A stretch of DNA of 36,082 nucleotides, taken from assembly GCA_948616985.1 (NCBI GenBank), contig CAPGDO010000018.1, positions 1 to 36,082 on the forward strand, written 5' to 3'. Positions within the stretch are counted from its first letter, which is position 1. Each line of letters opens with the position of its first letter. This document shows positions 15,163 to 23,294 of the stretch, piece by piece. This DNA comes from MGBC163016 sp910588905. GTDB taxonomy: Bacteria; Actinomycetota; Coriobacteriia; Coriobacteriales; Eggerthellaceae. The translations under genes and the position numbers were made by a program. The notes below the pieces were generated by a model that was not told the DNA's origin, made no database searches, and saw only the letters and a program-made list of their open reading frames with translations.

Positions 15163-15715
15163 ACGTGAGGACCATTATACCAATCCTCAGAGCTCCGGGA
15201 GGAACCGTTCGCCGAAGAGCCTCTGCCGTGCGGGAGGAATACTGAGGCCACTGACCGAAACAAACCTTTTCAACCCGCGCTCAACCTCGCAAATCAACCT
15301 TGAAGGTTGAGGCCCGAAAGCCGTTCTCGTTGACCAGTCAACCCACTTAAAATATCCTACCCCCATAAGCATCATCCCGACTTCTCGGCTCGGCAGCCAT
15401 ACATGCCGGGGTACTGAGGGGGTCAGGGAATGCTGAGGCGAAGAGAATCGAGGAAGGGGGAAGTAAGCGCAATCGTTTCTTCTGGTCCGTACCCCATGGC
15501 GGGAGCTCAAGGCTGATCCCTATAAGGCCTTGTGTGCACCATTACTAGCACCTCAACAGCCCTAGATTTTTGAGGCGCTCGTAATACCTCCCAAGATGCT
15601 GGTTCGTTCTCAGTCTTGCTATTGCGCCCGGGCATGTGCGCCCGATCTTCTAGGCCTGCTGCCGAATCCATCCATCAGACGGCAGAGGCAAACATCATTT
15701 ATCTAGGGGGTATTG
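15163..15715. other. Intergenic region between tRNA-Val and the aromatic acid transporter
   Basis: There are 553 bases without a supported gene. A 107-codon minus-strand frame at 15187-15510 has no ribosome binding site or recognisable family and is judged spurious. The region contains a cluster of TCAACC half-sites with a likely promoter (15270-15358). A weak inverted repeat CCTCAA...TTGAGG lies at about 15550-15578, and CGGGC-ATGTGC-GCCCG near 15629-15644. If the promoter is right, the transporter mRNA has a leader of about 350 bases. Confidence 0.5.
15270..15358 (+). promoter_or_regulatory. Candidate promoter with an upstream array of TCAACC half-sites
   Basis: TCAACC occurs at 15270, 15281 and 15294, its complement GGTTGA at 15305, and TCAACC again at 15338. 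TCAACCTT-G-AAGGTTGA (15294-15310) and GTTGAC-CA-GTCAAC (15329-15342) are perfect dyads. TTGACC (15330-15335) and TATCCT (15353-15358) are separated by exactly 17 bases, a plausible -35/-10 pair reading toward the transporter gene. The half-sites sit just upstream of the -35, with spacings of 11-13 bases, as expected for activator binding on one face of the helix. The protein that binds is not known. Confidence 0.5.
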
Positions 15716-17488
15716 ATGGACGGTAAAGAGTTCACAGTATCTGAGGTCATCGACCGCGCTGGCATCTCCAGCCACACATGGATCGTGTTCGTCATCCTGG
15801 CGTTCGCAATGATCTTCGACGGCTATGACTTCATGATCGTTAATTCTACTAACACCTATGTTGCACCCACGTTCTTCGCGACCGAGATCGCCAATGGTCA
15901 GCCGATCGCAGCCCTTACCGGCTCGCTGACCACCTGGGGCCTGCTCGGCATGGTGCTCGGCGGTGCTGTTGGCGGCATCATGTCCGATGCCATCGGCCGT
16001 AAGAAGATGCTCACCATCGCGGTCATCTTCTATGGTCTGTTCACACTGCCGCAGGCATTCGCGCCCGATTATGCATTCTTCTGCGCATTCCGCCTGATCG
16101 CTGGCTTCGGCGTTGGCTCCTGCATCCCGGTTGTGACCACCGTGTTCTCCGAGAGCATGCCTTCCAAGCAGCGCGGCATCTTCGTTACCTTCGGCATGGC
16201 CTTCATGGTCATGGGCTGGGTTATCGCTGGTCTTGTTGCAGCACCTATCTGCTCCAACCCTGTTTCGATCATCCCGGGCCTCACCGACGGCCAGATCACG
16301 CTCGCCAATGGCAGCGCCGCTGTGGAGAACTGGCGCATCTGCTACCTCATCGGCGCTCTGCCGGTGGTGTACGGCATCATCCTGTTCTTCGTCATGCATG
16401 AGACGCCGCACTGGTATGCCAACCATGATCAGAAGGAGAAGGCCTGCATGCGCCTGACCCAGATCGTCAAGGCAACCCGTCACGTTGATGTCGAGTTCGA
16501 TCCCAACCTGCTGATCGTTCCGCCGAAGCCGAAGAAGACCGGCCCGGCAGTGCTCTTCAGCTCCAAGTTCATCGTTGCTACCTGCGCTATCTGGTCTGCA
16601 TACTTCGTCGGCCAATTCTGCGTGTACGGCATGAACGCTTGGATCCCCACCTGGTTCCAGGGCAATGGCTTCACCCCTGCTGAGTCCGTGACCCTGCAGA
16701 CGTGGAACAATGTTGCTGCTATCGCTTCCAACATCTGCGTTGGCTTCATCTCTGACGCTATCGGCCGTAAGCGCGCTCTGTGGATCGGCTGGGTGGCTTG
16801 CATCGTTGCCATCATCGCTTGCTCTGTGTTCGTGCCGATGTTCCCGGGCGAGGCTCCCGTGAACGGCGCTCCGCTGGCTGGCGCTGCTGCTGGTAACTTC
16901 CTGCCCTGCATCTTCTTGATGCTGCTCTTCGGCTTCTGCCTGAACTACGCTATCACCGCTGTTCAGCCGCTGATGCCCGAGTCCTACCCCACCGCCCTGC
17001 GCAACACCGGTACCTCCTGGTGCCAGGCGTTCGCTCGCTTCGGTGGTTCTGGTTCCTCCATCGTCCTCGGCGCTGCTGCAGGCCTTGCGATGTTCCAGCA
17101 TGACGTGAACGGCACCATGTCCAATAACTGGTCCATGGTCGTTCTCGTGCTCCTCATACCGTTCGTGCTCGGCCTCGTTTGCACCCTGCTGTTCGTTAAG
17201 AACACCGGTGGCAAGACCATGGACGAGCTCCAGCGGCTCTCCGAGGAGAATCCGATCTCTGAGACGGACGGCAATGGTCGCTTCTGGATCATGATCGGCG
17301 TGGTGATCGTCAACTTCATCGGTTGCATCGTGTGCCCGCTGACCATCCCCGGCTTCTCCAAGACGGACATGGCTCTGCCTATCATGCTCGTTGCCATGCT
17401 GCTTCCGTTCATCTACTTCTTCGTGTTCGGTGGCCAGGGCCTCGGCAAGGAGAAGGAAGCTCGCACTAAGGGTGCTGAGATCCTCTAA
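15716..17488 (+). CDS. MFS aromatic acid:H+ symporter (AAHS type)
   Basis: This 590-residue carrier resembles the aromatic acid/H+ symporter family (PcaK, BenK). It has an N-terminal FDGYDFMIVN motif in the first membrane segment (about residues 30-45) and the loop DAIGRKKM between helices 2 and 3. A second DAIGRKRALW lies in the C-terminal half. It is longer than usual (about 450 residues): after residue 510 there is a soluble stretch and then two extra hydrophobic segments, giving about 14. The ATG at 15716 is spaced properly from AGGGGG; a TTG one codon earlier is less likely. Codon choice is strongly biased, as in highly expressed genes. It probably imports a phenolic or benzoate-type acid for the enzymes encoded upstream. 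A rho-independent terminator follows. Confidence 0.85.
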   Translation: MDGKEFTVSEVIDRAGISSHTWIVFVILAFAMIFDGYDFMIVNSTNTYVAPTFFATEIANGQPIAALTGSLTTWGLLGMVLGGAVGGIMSDAIGRKKMLTIAVIFYGLFTLPQAFAPDYAFFCAFRLIAGFGVGSCIPVVTTVFSESMPSKQRGIFVTFGMAFMVMGWVIAGLVAAPICSNPVSIIPGLTDGQITLANGSAAVENWRICYLIGALPVVYGIILFFVMHETPHWYANHDQKEKACMRLTQIVKATRHVDVEFDPNLLIVPPKPKKTGPAVLFSSKFIVATCAIWSAYFVGQFCVYGMNAWIPTWFQGNGFTPAESVTLQTWNNVAAIASNICVGFISDAIGRKRALWIGWVACIVAIIACSVFVPMFPGEAPVNGAPLAGAAAGNFLPCIFLMLLFGFCLNYAITAVQPLMPESYPTALRNTGTSWCQAFARFGGSGSSIVLGAAAGLAMFQHDVNGTMSNNWSMVVLVLLIPFVLGLVCTLLFVKNTGGKTMDELQRLSEENPISETDGNGRFWIMIGVVIVNFIGCIVCPLTIPGFSKTDMALPIMLVAMLLPFIYFFVFGGQGLGKEKEARTKGAEIL

Positions 17489-17514
17489 GCACTATTAGCT
17501 CAAGGTAGCTTCAA

Positions 17515-17543
17515 AAAGGACCCGCCATCACGGCGGGTCCTTT
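17515..17543. terminator. Strong terminator after the aromatic acid transporter
   Basis: AAAGGACCCGCC (17515-17526) and GGCGGGTCCTTT (17532-17543) are perfect 12-base arms around a 5-base loop, with A and T runs at the two outer ends. It can work for both converging transcripts. Confidence 0.92.
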
Positions 17544-17573
17544 GCATGTCATAGCCCATATCTGGTTGCTTGT

Positions 17574-17593
17574 GGGTCGAACATGTTCGACCC
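17574..17593. repeat. Perfect 20-base palindrome between convergent genes
   Basis: GGGTCGAACA is followed directly by its reverse complement. It lies between the transporter terminator and the stop codon of the minus-strand activase gene. It has no T-tract, so it may be a protein-binding site or a weak terminator for the minus-strand operon. Confidence 0.5.
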
Positions 17594-17711
17594 CTACGAA
17601 GAACTTGCGGCAACGCTCTCGTAGAGATCGACCGTGGTTGGTTCCACCGTCATCTCCGGCGAGCTGCACGGGGGCGTTCATGATCGACCCTTACGGCATC
17701 GGGGAGAGGGA

Positions 17712-18725
17712 TCAGGCAGATGTCTTGACAGCACCCTTGTCGCAGCGGTTGCCCCAGGAATCGATGATATCCCGATCGCGATAGACGCAGATGACCTCAC
17801 AATGGTTCGCGCACTTCTGGCATTCCACTTCGCGGGTCTTGAAATCGAAATCCAGCATGGCTTCGAAATCGAAGGTACCGGTGGCGAAGGGCCCTGATTC
17901 CGCCTGGCGCACGGGGCCTGCATCGGCGGCCAAGAGGGCGGCGCCATAAGCTCCCATGAGATGGCCGTCTGCATCCACAGCCACGGGCATGCCCAGCAGC
18001 TTTTCGAAGGCATCCACCACGCCTGCATTCTTGGACACGCCACCCTGGAACACCACAGGAGCGGCGATGGTCTTTCCCTTGCCCACGTTATTCAGGTAAT
18101 TCGAAGCTACTGCATGGCAGAGCCCAGCGATGATGTCTTGGCGTTCGTATCCCATCTGGATCTTATGCACCAAGTCGGATTCGGCGAATACCGTGCAGCG
18201 GGCAGCGATATTCGCTGGTTTCTGGGAGGTGAGGGCGATGTCTCCGAATTCCTCCACTTCCACACCAAGGCGGTGGGCCTGGCTAGAGAGGAACGAGCCC
18301 GTTCCCGCAGCGCAGAGGGTGTTCATGGCGTAATCTACCGCAATGCCATCGGCAACGCAGATGATCTTGGAATCCTGACCGCCTATCTCAAGGATGGTGC
18401 GCACATCCGGATGCAGATGGGTGGTGCCTACCGCATGGGCCGTTATCTCATTCTTCACGACCGAGGCCCCGAGCATGGCTCCCACGAGACGTCGGGCGCT
18501 TCCCGTGGTGCCTGCGCCCACGATGCGCACCTCTTCTGTGTCGCTCTGGGTTCCGCCGCCCTCAGCTAGCTGCTGCTCGAGCTCGCGAACGACACGCTTG
18601 GAGGCTTCGGTGGGGTTGCCCTCCGTCCAGAGGTAGGAACGAGCGATGATCTGCCCGTCTTCGGTGATGACCACGCCTTTTGTGGAGATGGAACCGATAT
18701 CTATGCCGAGGTATGCATCGCTCAT
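17712..18725 (-). CDS. BadF/HgdC-type ATP-dependent activase (2-hydroxyacyl-CoA dehydratase activator family)
   Basis: This 337-residue protein belongs to the ASKHA ATPases that drive electrons to very low potential. The phosphate-binding signature GIDIGSISTKG is at 7-17 and the second loop GGQDSK at 115-120. The cysteines that bind the inter-subunit [4Fe-4S] cluster are in CAAGTGSF (Cys138) and ARCTVFAESD (Cys177). A C-terminal extension (about 298-330) carries five more cysteines (C-x2-C-x3-C-x3-C and one further), more than a classical HgdC of about 260 residues. It is the last gene of a minus-strand operon; its ATG overlaps the previous stop by 4 bases. The role is ATP-driven reduction of the COG3580/COG3581 partner proteins encoded upstream. 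Confidence 0.85.
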   Translation of the reverse strand: MSDAYLGIDIGSISTKGVVITEDGQIIARSYLWTEGNPTEASKRVVRELEQQLAEGGGTQSDTEEVRIVGAGTTGSARRLVGAMLGASVVKNEITAHAVGTTHLHPDVRTILEIGGQDSKIICVADGIAVDYAMNTLCAAGTGSFLSSQAHRLGVEVEEFGDIALTSQKPANIAARCTVFAESDLVHKIQMGYERQDIIAGLCHAVASNYLNNVGKGKTIAAPVVFQGGVSKNAGVVDAFEKLLGMPVAVDADGHLMGAYGAALLAADAGPVRQAESGPFATGTFDFEAMLDFDFKTREVECQKCANHCEVICVYRDRDIIDSWGNRCDKGAVKTSA

Positions 18726-19912
18726 AGCCGCGATCCTTTCTGCTTCTTCATGGCAAGCATGTCATAGAAAGCCTCTAACCGGGTATCCAGACCGGTATCG
18801 GAGGTTTGTGCATCGTAGGTGAGATAGAGGATGGGTATGGAATGGTCCTGGGCGATGCGCTGAAGCACCGGCTCGCAGTCTATCTCTGGGGTGCATCCGG
18901 CGGATTTCGCATGAACGATGCCATCGAAACCTTCTTTGGCGTAGCGCTTTGCCGCCACGATGGTCAGCGTGGATGTGGGGCCCATGTCATAGCGGATGTA
19001 CTCTGAGGCCGACAGGCGCAGGTTCGCTTCGTTATAGCGAACGAACCGATTCGTCAGATTCATCATCCGATGTAGCTCCACGCCCATGGCTAGAAGCTTC
19101 CGGTCTAACCCCAGGTTCGCCCGGGCATCTATGGCAGTGAACATCTCACCAACGATGCCGATGCGGATGGGATCCGCGGGCTTGTTCAGCGGAAGTGACC
19201 TGAAGCGGTCCATGGCCCGGGCGTAGATCTCATTCACGGTCTTGTCGTCGGTAGCCGTGCGCATATCGTCCATGAAGGCTTCCCAGGCTCGGTCGAAGGA
19301 ACCGGGTTCAGCCTCGAATCCCGCATTCGCCAGATAGAAATCCATAGCCGCGTCGAGCTTGGTGGTCATGTTCGCCAGAGGGATCAATCGGAGGGCTGCT
19401 CTGGGGACGTTGATGTCGGGATTCACCTGCTTCAGGCACTCTTTCGTCCAGGCAACGGCCGCTGAGCCCTCTAATCCGCGGGAGAAGTTCAGCATGCGGA
19501 AATCGTCATAGCCCATGTCATGCAGGATGGATTCTTGGAGTTCGCCATAGTAGCCCAAGCGGCAGGGGCCGCCGAATTGGACGATGACGTTCGCCCCGGC
19601 CTCCAGAGCATCGGCGAAGTCTCCCAAGATGTGCTTGAAGGGGGTGCAAACATAGTCCGTGGAATTCTGCGTGCCTATCTCGTCGGTGCGGCGCGTGGCA
19701 GGCGGCAGGGGAAGGTATTCTGCGTTCAGCACCTGCTCTACGAAGAATTTGAACGCCGGATCATAGTAGCAATAGCGGAAGAATGCCACACGGATGTGCT
19801 TATGTCGCTTGTCTGGCTTCTTCTTGCCGGGTGAGAACAGGGCGCGTAGGCTGCGGTCTTGAGTGACCGTGACCTGAGAGCGCAGGGATTCGGGAGCATC
19901 GACCCTATCCAT
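18722..19912 (-). CDS. 2-hydroxyacyl-CoA dehydratase / benzoyl-CoA reductase-like subunit (COG3581 type)
   Basis: This 396-residue protein belongs to the HgdB/BcrC-like superfamily. Cysteine motifs typical of this family are seen in DYVCTPFKHILGDF (about 87-100), FGGPCRLGYYGE (about 112-123) and KSAGCTPEIDCEP (about 345-357). The C-terminal TRLEAFYDML is a frequent family ending. It overlaps its neighbours by 8 bases upstream and 4 bases downstream, so the three proteins are almost certainly made together. The ATG is preceded by AGGGAGG. The protein probably binds an iron-sulphur cluster and receives electrons from the activase. The substrate could be a small molecule or a corrinoid cofactor. 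No acyl-CoA pathway gene is next to it, so a fermentative hydroxyacyl-CoA dehydratase is unlikely. Confidence 0.78.
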   Translation of the reverse strand: MDRVDAPESLRSQVTVTQDRSLRALFSPGKKKPDKRHKHIRVAFFRYCYYDPAFKFFVEQVLNAEYLPLPPATRRTDEIGTQNSTDYVCTPFKHILGDFADALEAGANVIVQFGGPCRLGYYGELQESILHDMGYDDFRMLNFSRGLEGSAAVAWTKECLKQVNPDINVPRAALRLIPLANMTTKLDAAMDFYLANAGFEAEPGSFDRAWEAFMDDMRTATDDKTVNEIYARAMDRFRSLPLNKPADPIRIGIVGEMFTAIDARANLGLDRKLLAMGVELHRMMNLTNRFVRYNEANLRLSASEYIRYDMGPTSTLTIVAAKRYAKEGFDGIVHAKSAGCTPEIDCEPVLQRIAQDHSIPILYLTYDAQTSDTGLDTRLEAFYDMLAMKKQKGSRL

Positions 19913-20885
19913 GGAGATAGCCTCCCTTCTGTTGGAAGCGCAGGATGTCCATGAAGCTCTCCACCCGTGTTTGGATGCCCGCGGTGCCGCTTTGGGCGTC
20001 GATCATGAGATTCAAGATGGGCGTGCCATGGATGTAGCGCATGATAGCGTCGTTGGTCATGGAATCAGGACCACAGGGGAACGCACTGATCAATACGATG
20101 CCGTCTACCTGGCCCTGGAGCATCAGGATAGAGCCGATGAGCTCCCGGCTGATGAGCCAGGGCATCGTATCGGTGAAACGGAAGCTCTCTTTGAAAGCCC
20201 TCTTCTTATCCGTCTCATCAGCGAAGAGGATGTAGGCTCCCGCTTCTATGAGCGCTTCGAGCACAGGCCCTGCCAGATAGGCGTCATGAGAGATGTAGGG
20301 ATGGGCGACCACCAGGATGACCAGAGGCCCTGCAGTGCCTGCTTCCCGGGCGCTCTGCCGTAGGCGGGCTATCTCCTTCAGTTGGAGCTCTTGGGCCTTC
20401 GCGGCTCGGGCGTCGGTTGCCCGTTGAGCTTTGAGCGCCGCTTTGTAGGCACGCTTTGCCGTGCGCTTGTCTCGTCCGAGCTCCTCCCCCAGCTGGATGT
20501 AGGCGCTCTGGGCTTCCTTCGCATCCGACATATCCTGGATGAGCAGGCTGACGACGGGAGTGTTGGTGTCGCGGAAGATGTTCGCAGTCATGTCAGGGAG
20601 CGCCTGGTACTTGGTGCAAAAGCCCTGGCGCGCGGACCCGCTGGCATAGGAGGGTATGAAAAGGGCGTCTACCCGGCCAACGAGGTCGTCTACATGACCG
20701 ATGAATGCTTTGGATGCCAAGCAGCTCTCATCGGAAGAGAGGGAGTCTCCTTTAGTGAGGATGGAAAGATCAGTAGGACGACTCTCTATCACCGTGAGAC
20801 CCAATTCGCTGAAGAATGTTTTCCACAGCGGATAGAAGCGGTAGGTCAGCAACGCTTGGGGAATACCGATGGTCTCTATGTTCAT
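19905..20885 (-). CDS. DUF2229 / COG3580-type 2-hydroxyacyl-CoA dehydratase-like protein
   Basis: This 326-residue protein begins MNIETIGIPQALLTYRFYPLW, matching the start pattern of COG3580 (DUF2229) proteins (IGIPRxL...P.W..F). Conserved cysteines appear in DESCLASKAFIGHV, GFCTKYQALPD and SAFPCGPDSM. Residues about 140-185 are a charged, alanine-rich helix that may be a coiled coil. In many anaerobes the activase, COG3581 and COG3580 modules are fused in one protein of about 1400 residues; here they are three overlapping genes. An earlier TTG at 20900 with GAGGA upstream is an alternative start and adds five residues. It is the first gene of the minus-strand operon, with its promoter in 20886-21183. 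Confidence 0.77.
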   Translation of the reverse strand: MNIETIGIPQALLTYRFYPLWKTFFSELGLTVIESRPTDLSILTKGDSLSSDESCLASKAFIGHVDDLVGRVDALFIPSYASGSARQGFCTKYQALPDMTANIFRDTNTPVVSLLIQDMSDAKEAQSAYIQLGEELGRDKRTAKRAYKAALKAQRATDARAAKAQELQLKEIARLRQSAREAGTAGPLVILVVAHPYISHDAYLAGPVLEALIEAGAYILFADETDKKRAFKESFRFTDTMPWLISRELIGSILMLQGQVDGIVLISAFPCGPDSMTNDAIMRYIHGTPILNLMIDAQSGTAGIQTRVESFMDILRFQQKGGYLHG

Positions 20886-21186
20886 AACTTCTGGCCGCAA
20901 GGGTCCTCATCGCCTCTCTTTCGCAGGGGAGGTCAGAGCGGGTTTGGTTGCAAGGGGGCATTGTATCGCTTTCGTGGAGGACGGGTTCAGCCGCAGCGGT
21001 TCAGAACGGTGCATGAAAGGGTACGAGACGGTACTGAATGGATGAAGGCCTGGGTAGGATCCGGTGCGGATCGGCGGGGGATCGCTGTCGAAATGGGGTT
21101 CACGGGATGACGCAGTCCTGTCAAGCGTCTGTCAGATGCGCTGGTCATACTCAAGGGTGCAAAGAGCGAGGGAGGTGCGCGGGTTG
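20886..21186. promoter_or_regulatory. Divergent region between the activase operon and the tad operon
   Basis: About 300 bases separate two divergent operons and should hold both promoters. I find no convincing hexamers and no strong dyads. A plus-strand frame extending the cpaB gene upstream to 21064 lacks a ribosome binding site and is not accepted as coding. Confidence 0.4.
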
Positions 21187-21861
21187 GTGAAGCGAAGATC
21201 GAACAAGACGCTTTGGGCAGGATGTGCCTGCGGACTCCTGTGCGCTCTCTGCGTTGGGGCATACCTGCTGTCGGTGGATGGAGAGAAGCGCGCTGCCGAA
21301 GCGGAGATGCTCTCGCGCTATGGGGGTGATCAGGTGCAAGCCTGCGTTGCGAAGCATGATATCGCCGCAGGGGAGACCGTGACCGAGGGCGATGTGGAAG
21401 AGCGCACCTGGATAGCATCGCTCTTGCCTGCAGATGCAGTGTTGCGCCGGGAAGAGGCAGTGGGCAAGCAAGTAGGGTCCACCATCTTGATGGGAGAAGT
21501 GATATCAACCGCTCGGTTCGGGTTCGATTCCTCTGCCATCGATGTACCCCAAGGTGCCTATGCCCTCAGCGTTCCCGCGAAGGAAGTGCAGGCGGTGGGA
21601 GGGGCGCTGTGCCCTGGTGTGGCAGCCGACGTCTACGCCGTGGGGCCCAGCTCCACCACCAAGTTAGCTTCTGAGGCGCTGATCTTGGCCACGAGCGCTT
21701 CTCAGGATGGGAAAGGGTCTGGAGCAGATGCTTGGGTGACGTTGGCGGTGCGGCCCTCCTGTGTTCAGGAGATGATCCAAGCGGCTGAAAGCCAGACGCT
21801 CTACTTCGCACTGCCAGGACCGTCTGGTGTTGAAGACAGCTCGGAAGGGGAGGAGCGATGA
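21187..21861 (+). CDS. cpaB: Tad/Flp pilus assembly protein CpaB (RcpC), SAF domain
   Basis: This is a protein of about 224 residues. It has one N-terminal membrane segment (about 10-28, ACGLLCALCVGAYLL), then a SAF domain beginning VAKHDIAAGETVTEGDVEE at about 50-70. It ends in an RcpC/CpaB-like domain. CpaB proteins sit at the cell wall or periplasmic side and help assemble or gate the Tad pilus. The start is uncertain: TTG 21184 and GTG 21187 are both in frame behind GAGGGAGG. It is the first gene of the tad operon seen here and overlaps cpaE by 4 bases. Confidence 0.78.
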   Translation: MKRRSNKTLWAGCACGLLCALCVGAYLLSVDGEKRAAEAEMLSRYGGDQVQACVAKHDIAAGETVTEGDVEERTWIASLLPADAVLRREEAVGKQVGSTILMGEVISTARFGFDSSAIDVPQGAYALSVPAKEVQAVGGALCPGVAADVYAVGPSSTTKLASEALILATSASQDGKGSGADAWVTLAVRPSCVQEMIQAAESQTLYFALPGPSGVEDSSEGEER

Positions 21862-23294
21862 GCGGGACTGTGGCGCTCTGCGCCGATGAGATGAGCTTGA
21901 GGATGCCACGGTTATTGGGGTTGGAAGATGTGGCATTGGAGAACATCAGCTGGCTTGAGACCTATACGAGTGGGTCTGCATTGCGCGCGGCTGTGGCGGC
22001 GGGACGGGGATTCGAGGAGGTTTGGATCGTCTCAAGTCAGGATGTTCCCGAAGTGAACCTCGTAGCCGCCCTTCGGAGAGACGGGTTCGCGGGTGCCATC
22101 ATGATGGTCACGCGCGACCAGGGAGGCTCCTGTCGTTCCCGGGCAGCTTCGGCGGGTGTCACTGAGGTGGAGGATCCAGAAGGGTTCAGCCATCGCTTTG
22201 CCGTGGAGCTGCGCCGAAAAGCGCGCATGGGGGAGACTGCCCATGCCTTTTCGGAGGGTATCGGAACACCTTTGAGCGGCAATCCACGCACAGGGTGCCA
22301 GACGGCTGCAGCTCCGTCAGCGTCTTTGCAGGAATGCAAGGGGAGCGGCCTGCTCATGACCGTTGTCAGTGGCAGTGGCGGAGTAGGTAAGAGCGTGGTG
22401 GCGGCTTGCCTGGCGGCTCAGTTGGCAAAACATGGAGCGCGCGTGCTCCTGCTCGATTGCGATCTGCAATTCGGGATGCTTCCGCGCGCCTTCGGCCAAG
22501 AGGAGCCCCTGACCTTCGAGGAGTTGCTTCCGGATGCTTCTCTGCTGGAGAAGGTGGCGAAGCATACGAAGGCCGGAGAAGTGGCCCTTGTGGGTGCCCC
22601 TGCATGGTTGGAGCGCAGCGAATCGTTGGCAGGGAACGTGCCAGACCTCGCCTCGGCTGCAACGGCTCAGTTCGATATCGTGGTGGCGGACCTTGGAGCA
22701 GATTGGTCTGATATGCACGCCGCTCTGTTGGAGATGGCTTCATGCACGCTGTTCTTGGTGGATCAAAGGTCAGGAAGCATCCGAGCCTGTCAGCATGCCC
22801 TGGAGCTGTGTCAAAGGATGGGGATCGCGGCGGGTGCCTTCTCCTTCGCCTTGAATCACTGCTCGAAGACAGCTTCGTTCATCCCCGCTGATGTCTCATA
22901 TGCCCTCGGCGGCGTGCTCGTGCAGGAGCTGAGCGACGGAGGCCCTGAGGTAGATGAGCTTTGCAGCTTGGGAGCCATCAAGGAACTGGCGGCTTCGGCG
23001 AACCCCTTCGCTCGCAGCGTTGAGAAGCTGGCAGCCACGCTCTTTCCCGCTTGGGTGGAAGCTTCTGAGATCGAAACAGAGGGGAAGAGCGGCTTTGCCA
23101 CTTTCTGGGGATTCGGCCGCTCCCGGCGTGGACGAAGGGGAGGCAGGCGGGATGAGCCCTTCGTCATCAAGGCCGGTGCACCCCATCTGGAGGCGACTCA
23201 AGAGCGTGTGGCGTCTGGTGATGCAGGTTGGAGCGGTGAGCCCGGGTCGAAGCGAGGAATGACGGGACGGCATGGAAGGGAGGTGCGCGCATGA
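21858..23294 (+). CDS. cpaE: Tad pilus localisation ATPase CpaE/TadZ
   Basis: This 478-residue protein has an N-terminal receiver-like region (about 1-125) without clear phospho-acceptor motifs. A MinD/ParA-type ATPase follows at about 165-400 with VVSGSGGVGKSVVAACLA. The deviant Walker A keeps GGVGKS but has Ser where ParA proteins have the signature lysine. LLLDCDLQFGMLP is the switch region. The C-terminal tail from about 410 is rich in R, G and E and looks disordered. TadZ/CpaE places the pilus machine at the cell pole. Overlaps of 4 bases with both neighbours show a translationally coupled operon. Confidence 0.83.
   Translation: MSGTVALCADEMSLRMPRLLGLEDVALENISWLETYTSGSALRAAVAAGRGFEEVWIVSSQDVPEVNLVAALRRDGFAGAIMMVTRDQGGSCRSRAASAGVTEVEDPEGFSHRFAVELRRKARMGETAHAFSEGIGTPLSGNPRTGCQTAAAPSASLQECKGSGLLMTVVSGSGGVGKSVVAACLAAQLAKHGARVLLLDCDLQFGMLPRAFGQEEPLTFEELLPDASLLEKVAKHTKAGEVALVGAPAWLERSESLAGNVPDLASAATAQFDIVVADLGADWSDMHAALLEMASCTLFLVDQRSGSIRACQHALELCQRMGIAAGAFSFALNHCSKTASFIPADVSYALGGVLVQELSDGGPEVDELCSLGAIKELAASANPFARSVEKLAATLFPAWVEASEIETEGKSGFATFWGFGRSRRGRRGGRRDEPFVIKAGAPHLEATQERVASGDAGWSGEPGSKRGMTGRHGREVRA

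Noticed and set aside
15187..15510. 107-codon minus-strand frame next to tRNA-Val
   Set aside because: It has no ribosome binding site or family similarity, and it runs through the TCAACC array and candidate promoter.
15695..17101. 468-codon open frame antisense to the aromatic acid transporter
   Set aside because: It is rich in His, Asp, Glu and Arg without a recognisable domain and has no ribosome binding site. It is the mirror of a strongly codon-biased GC-rich gene.
17574..17593. LexA/SOS operator
   Set aside because: The Gram-positive SOS box has four bases between CGAAC and GTTCG. Here there are two, and no SOS-type gene follows.
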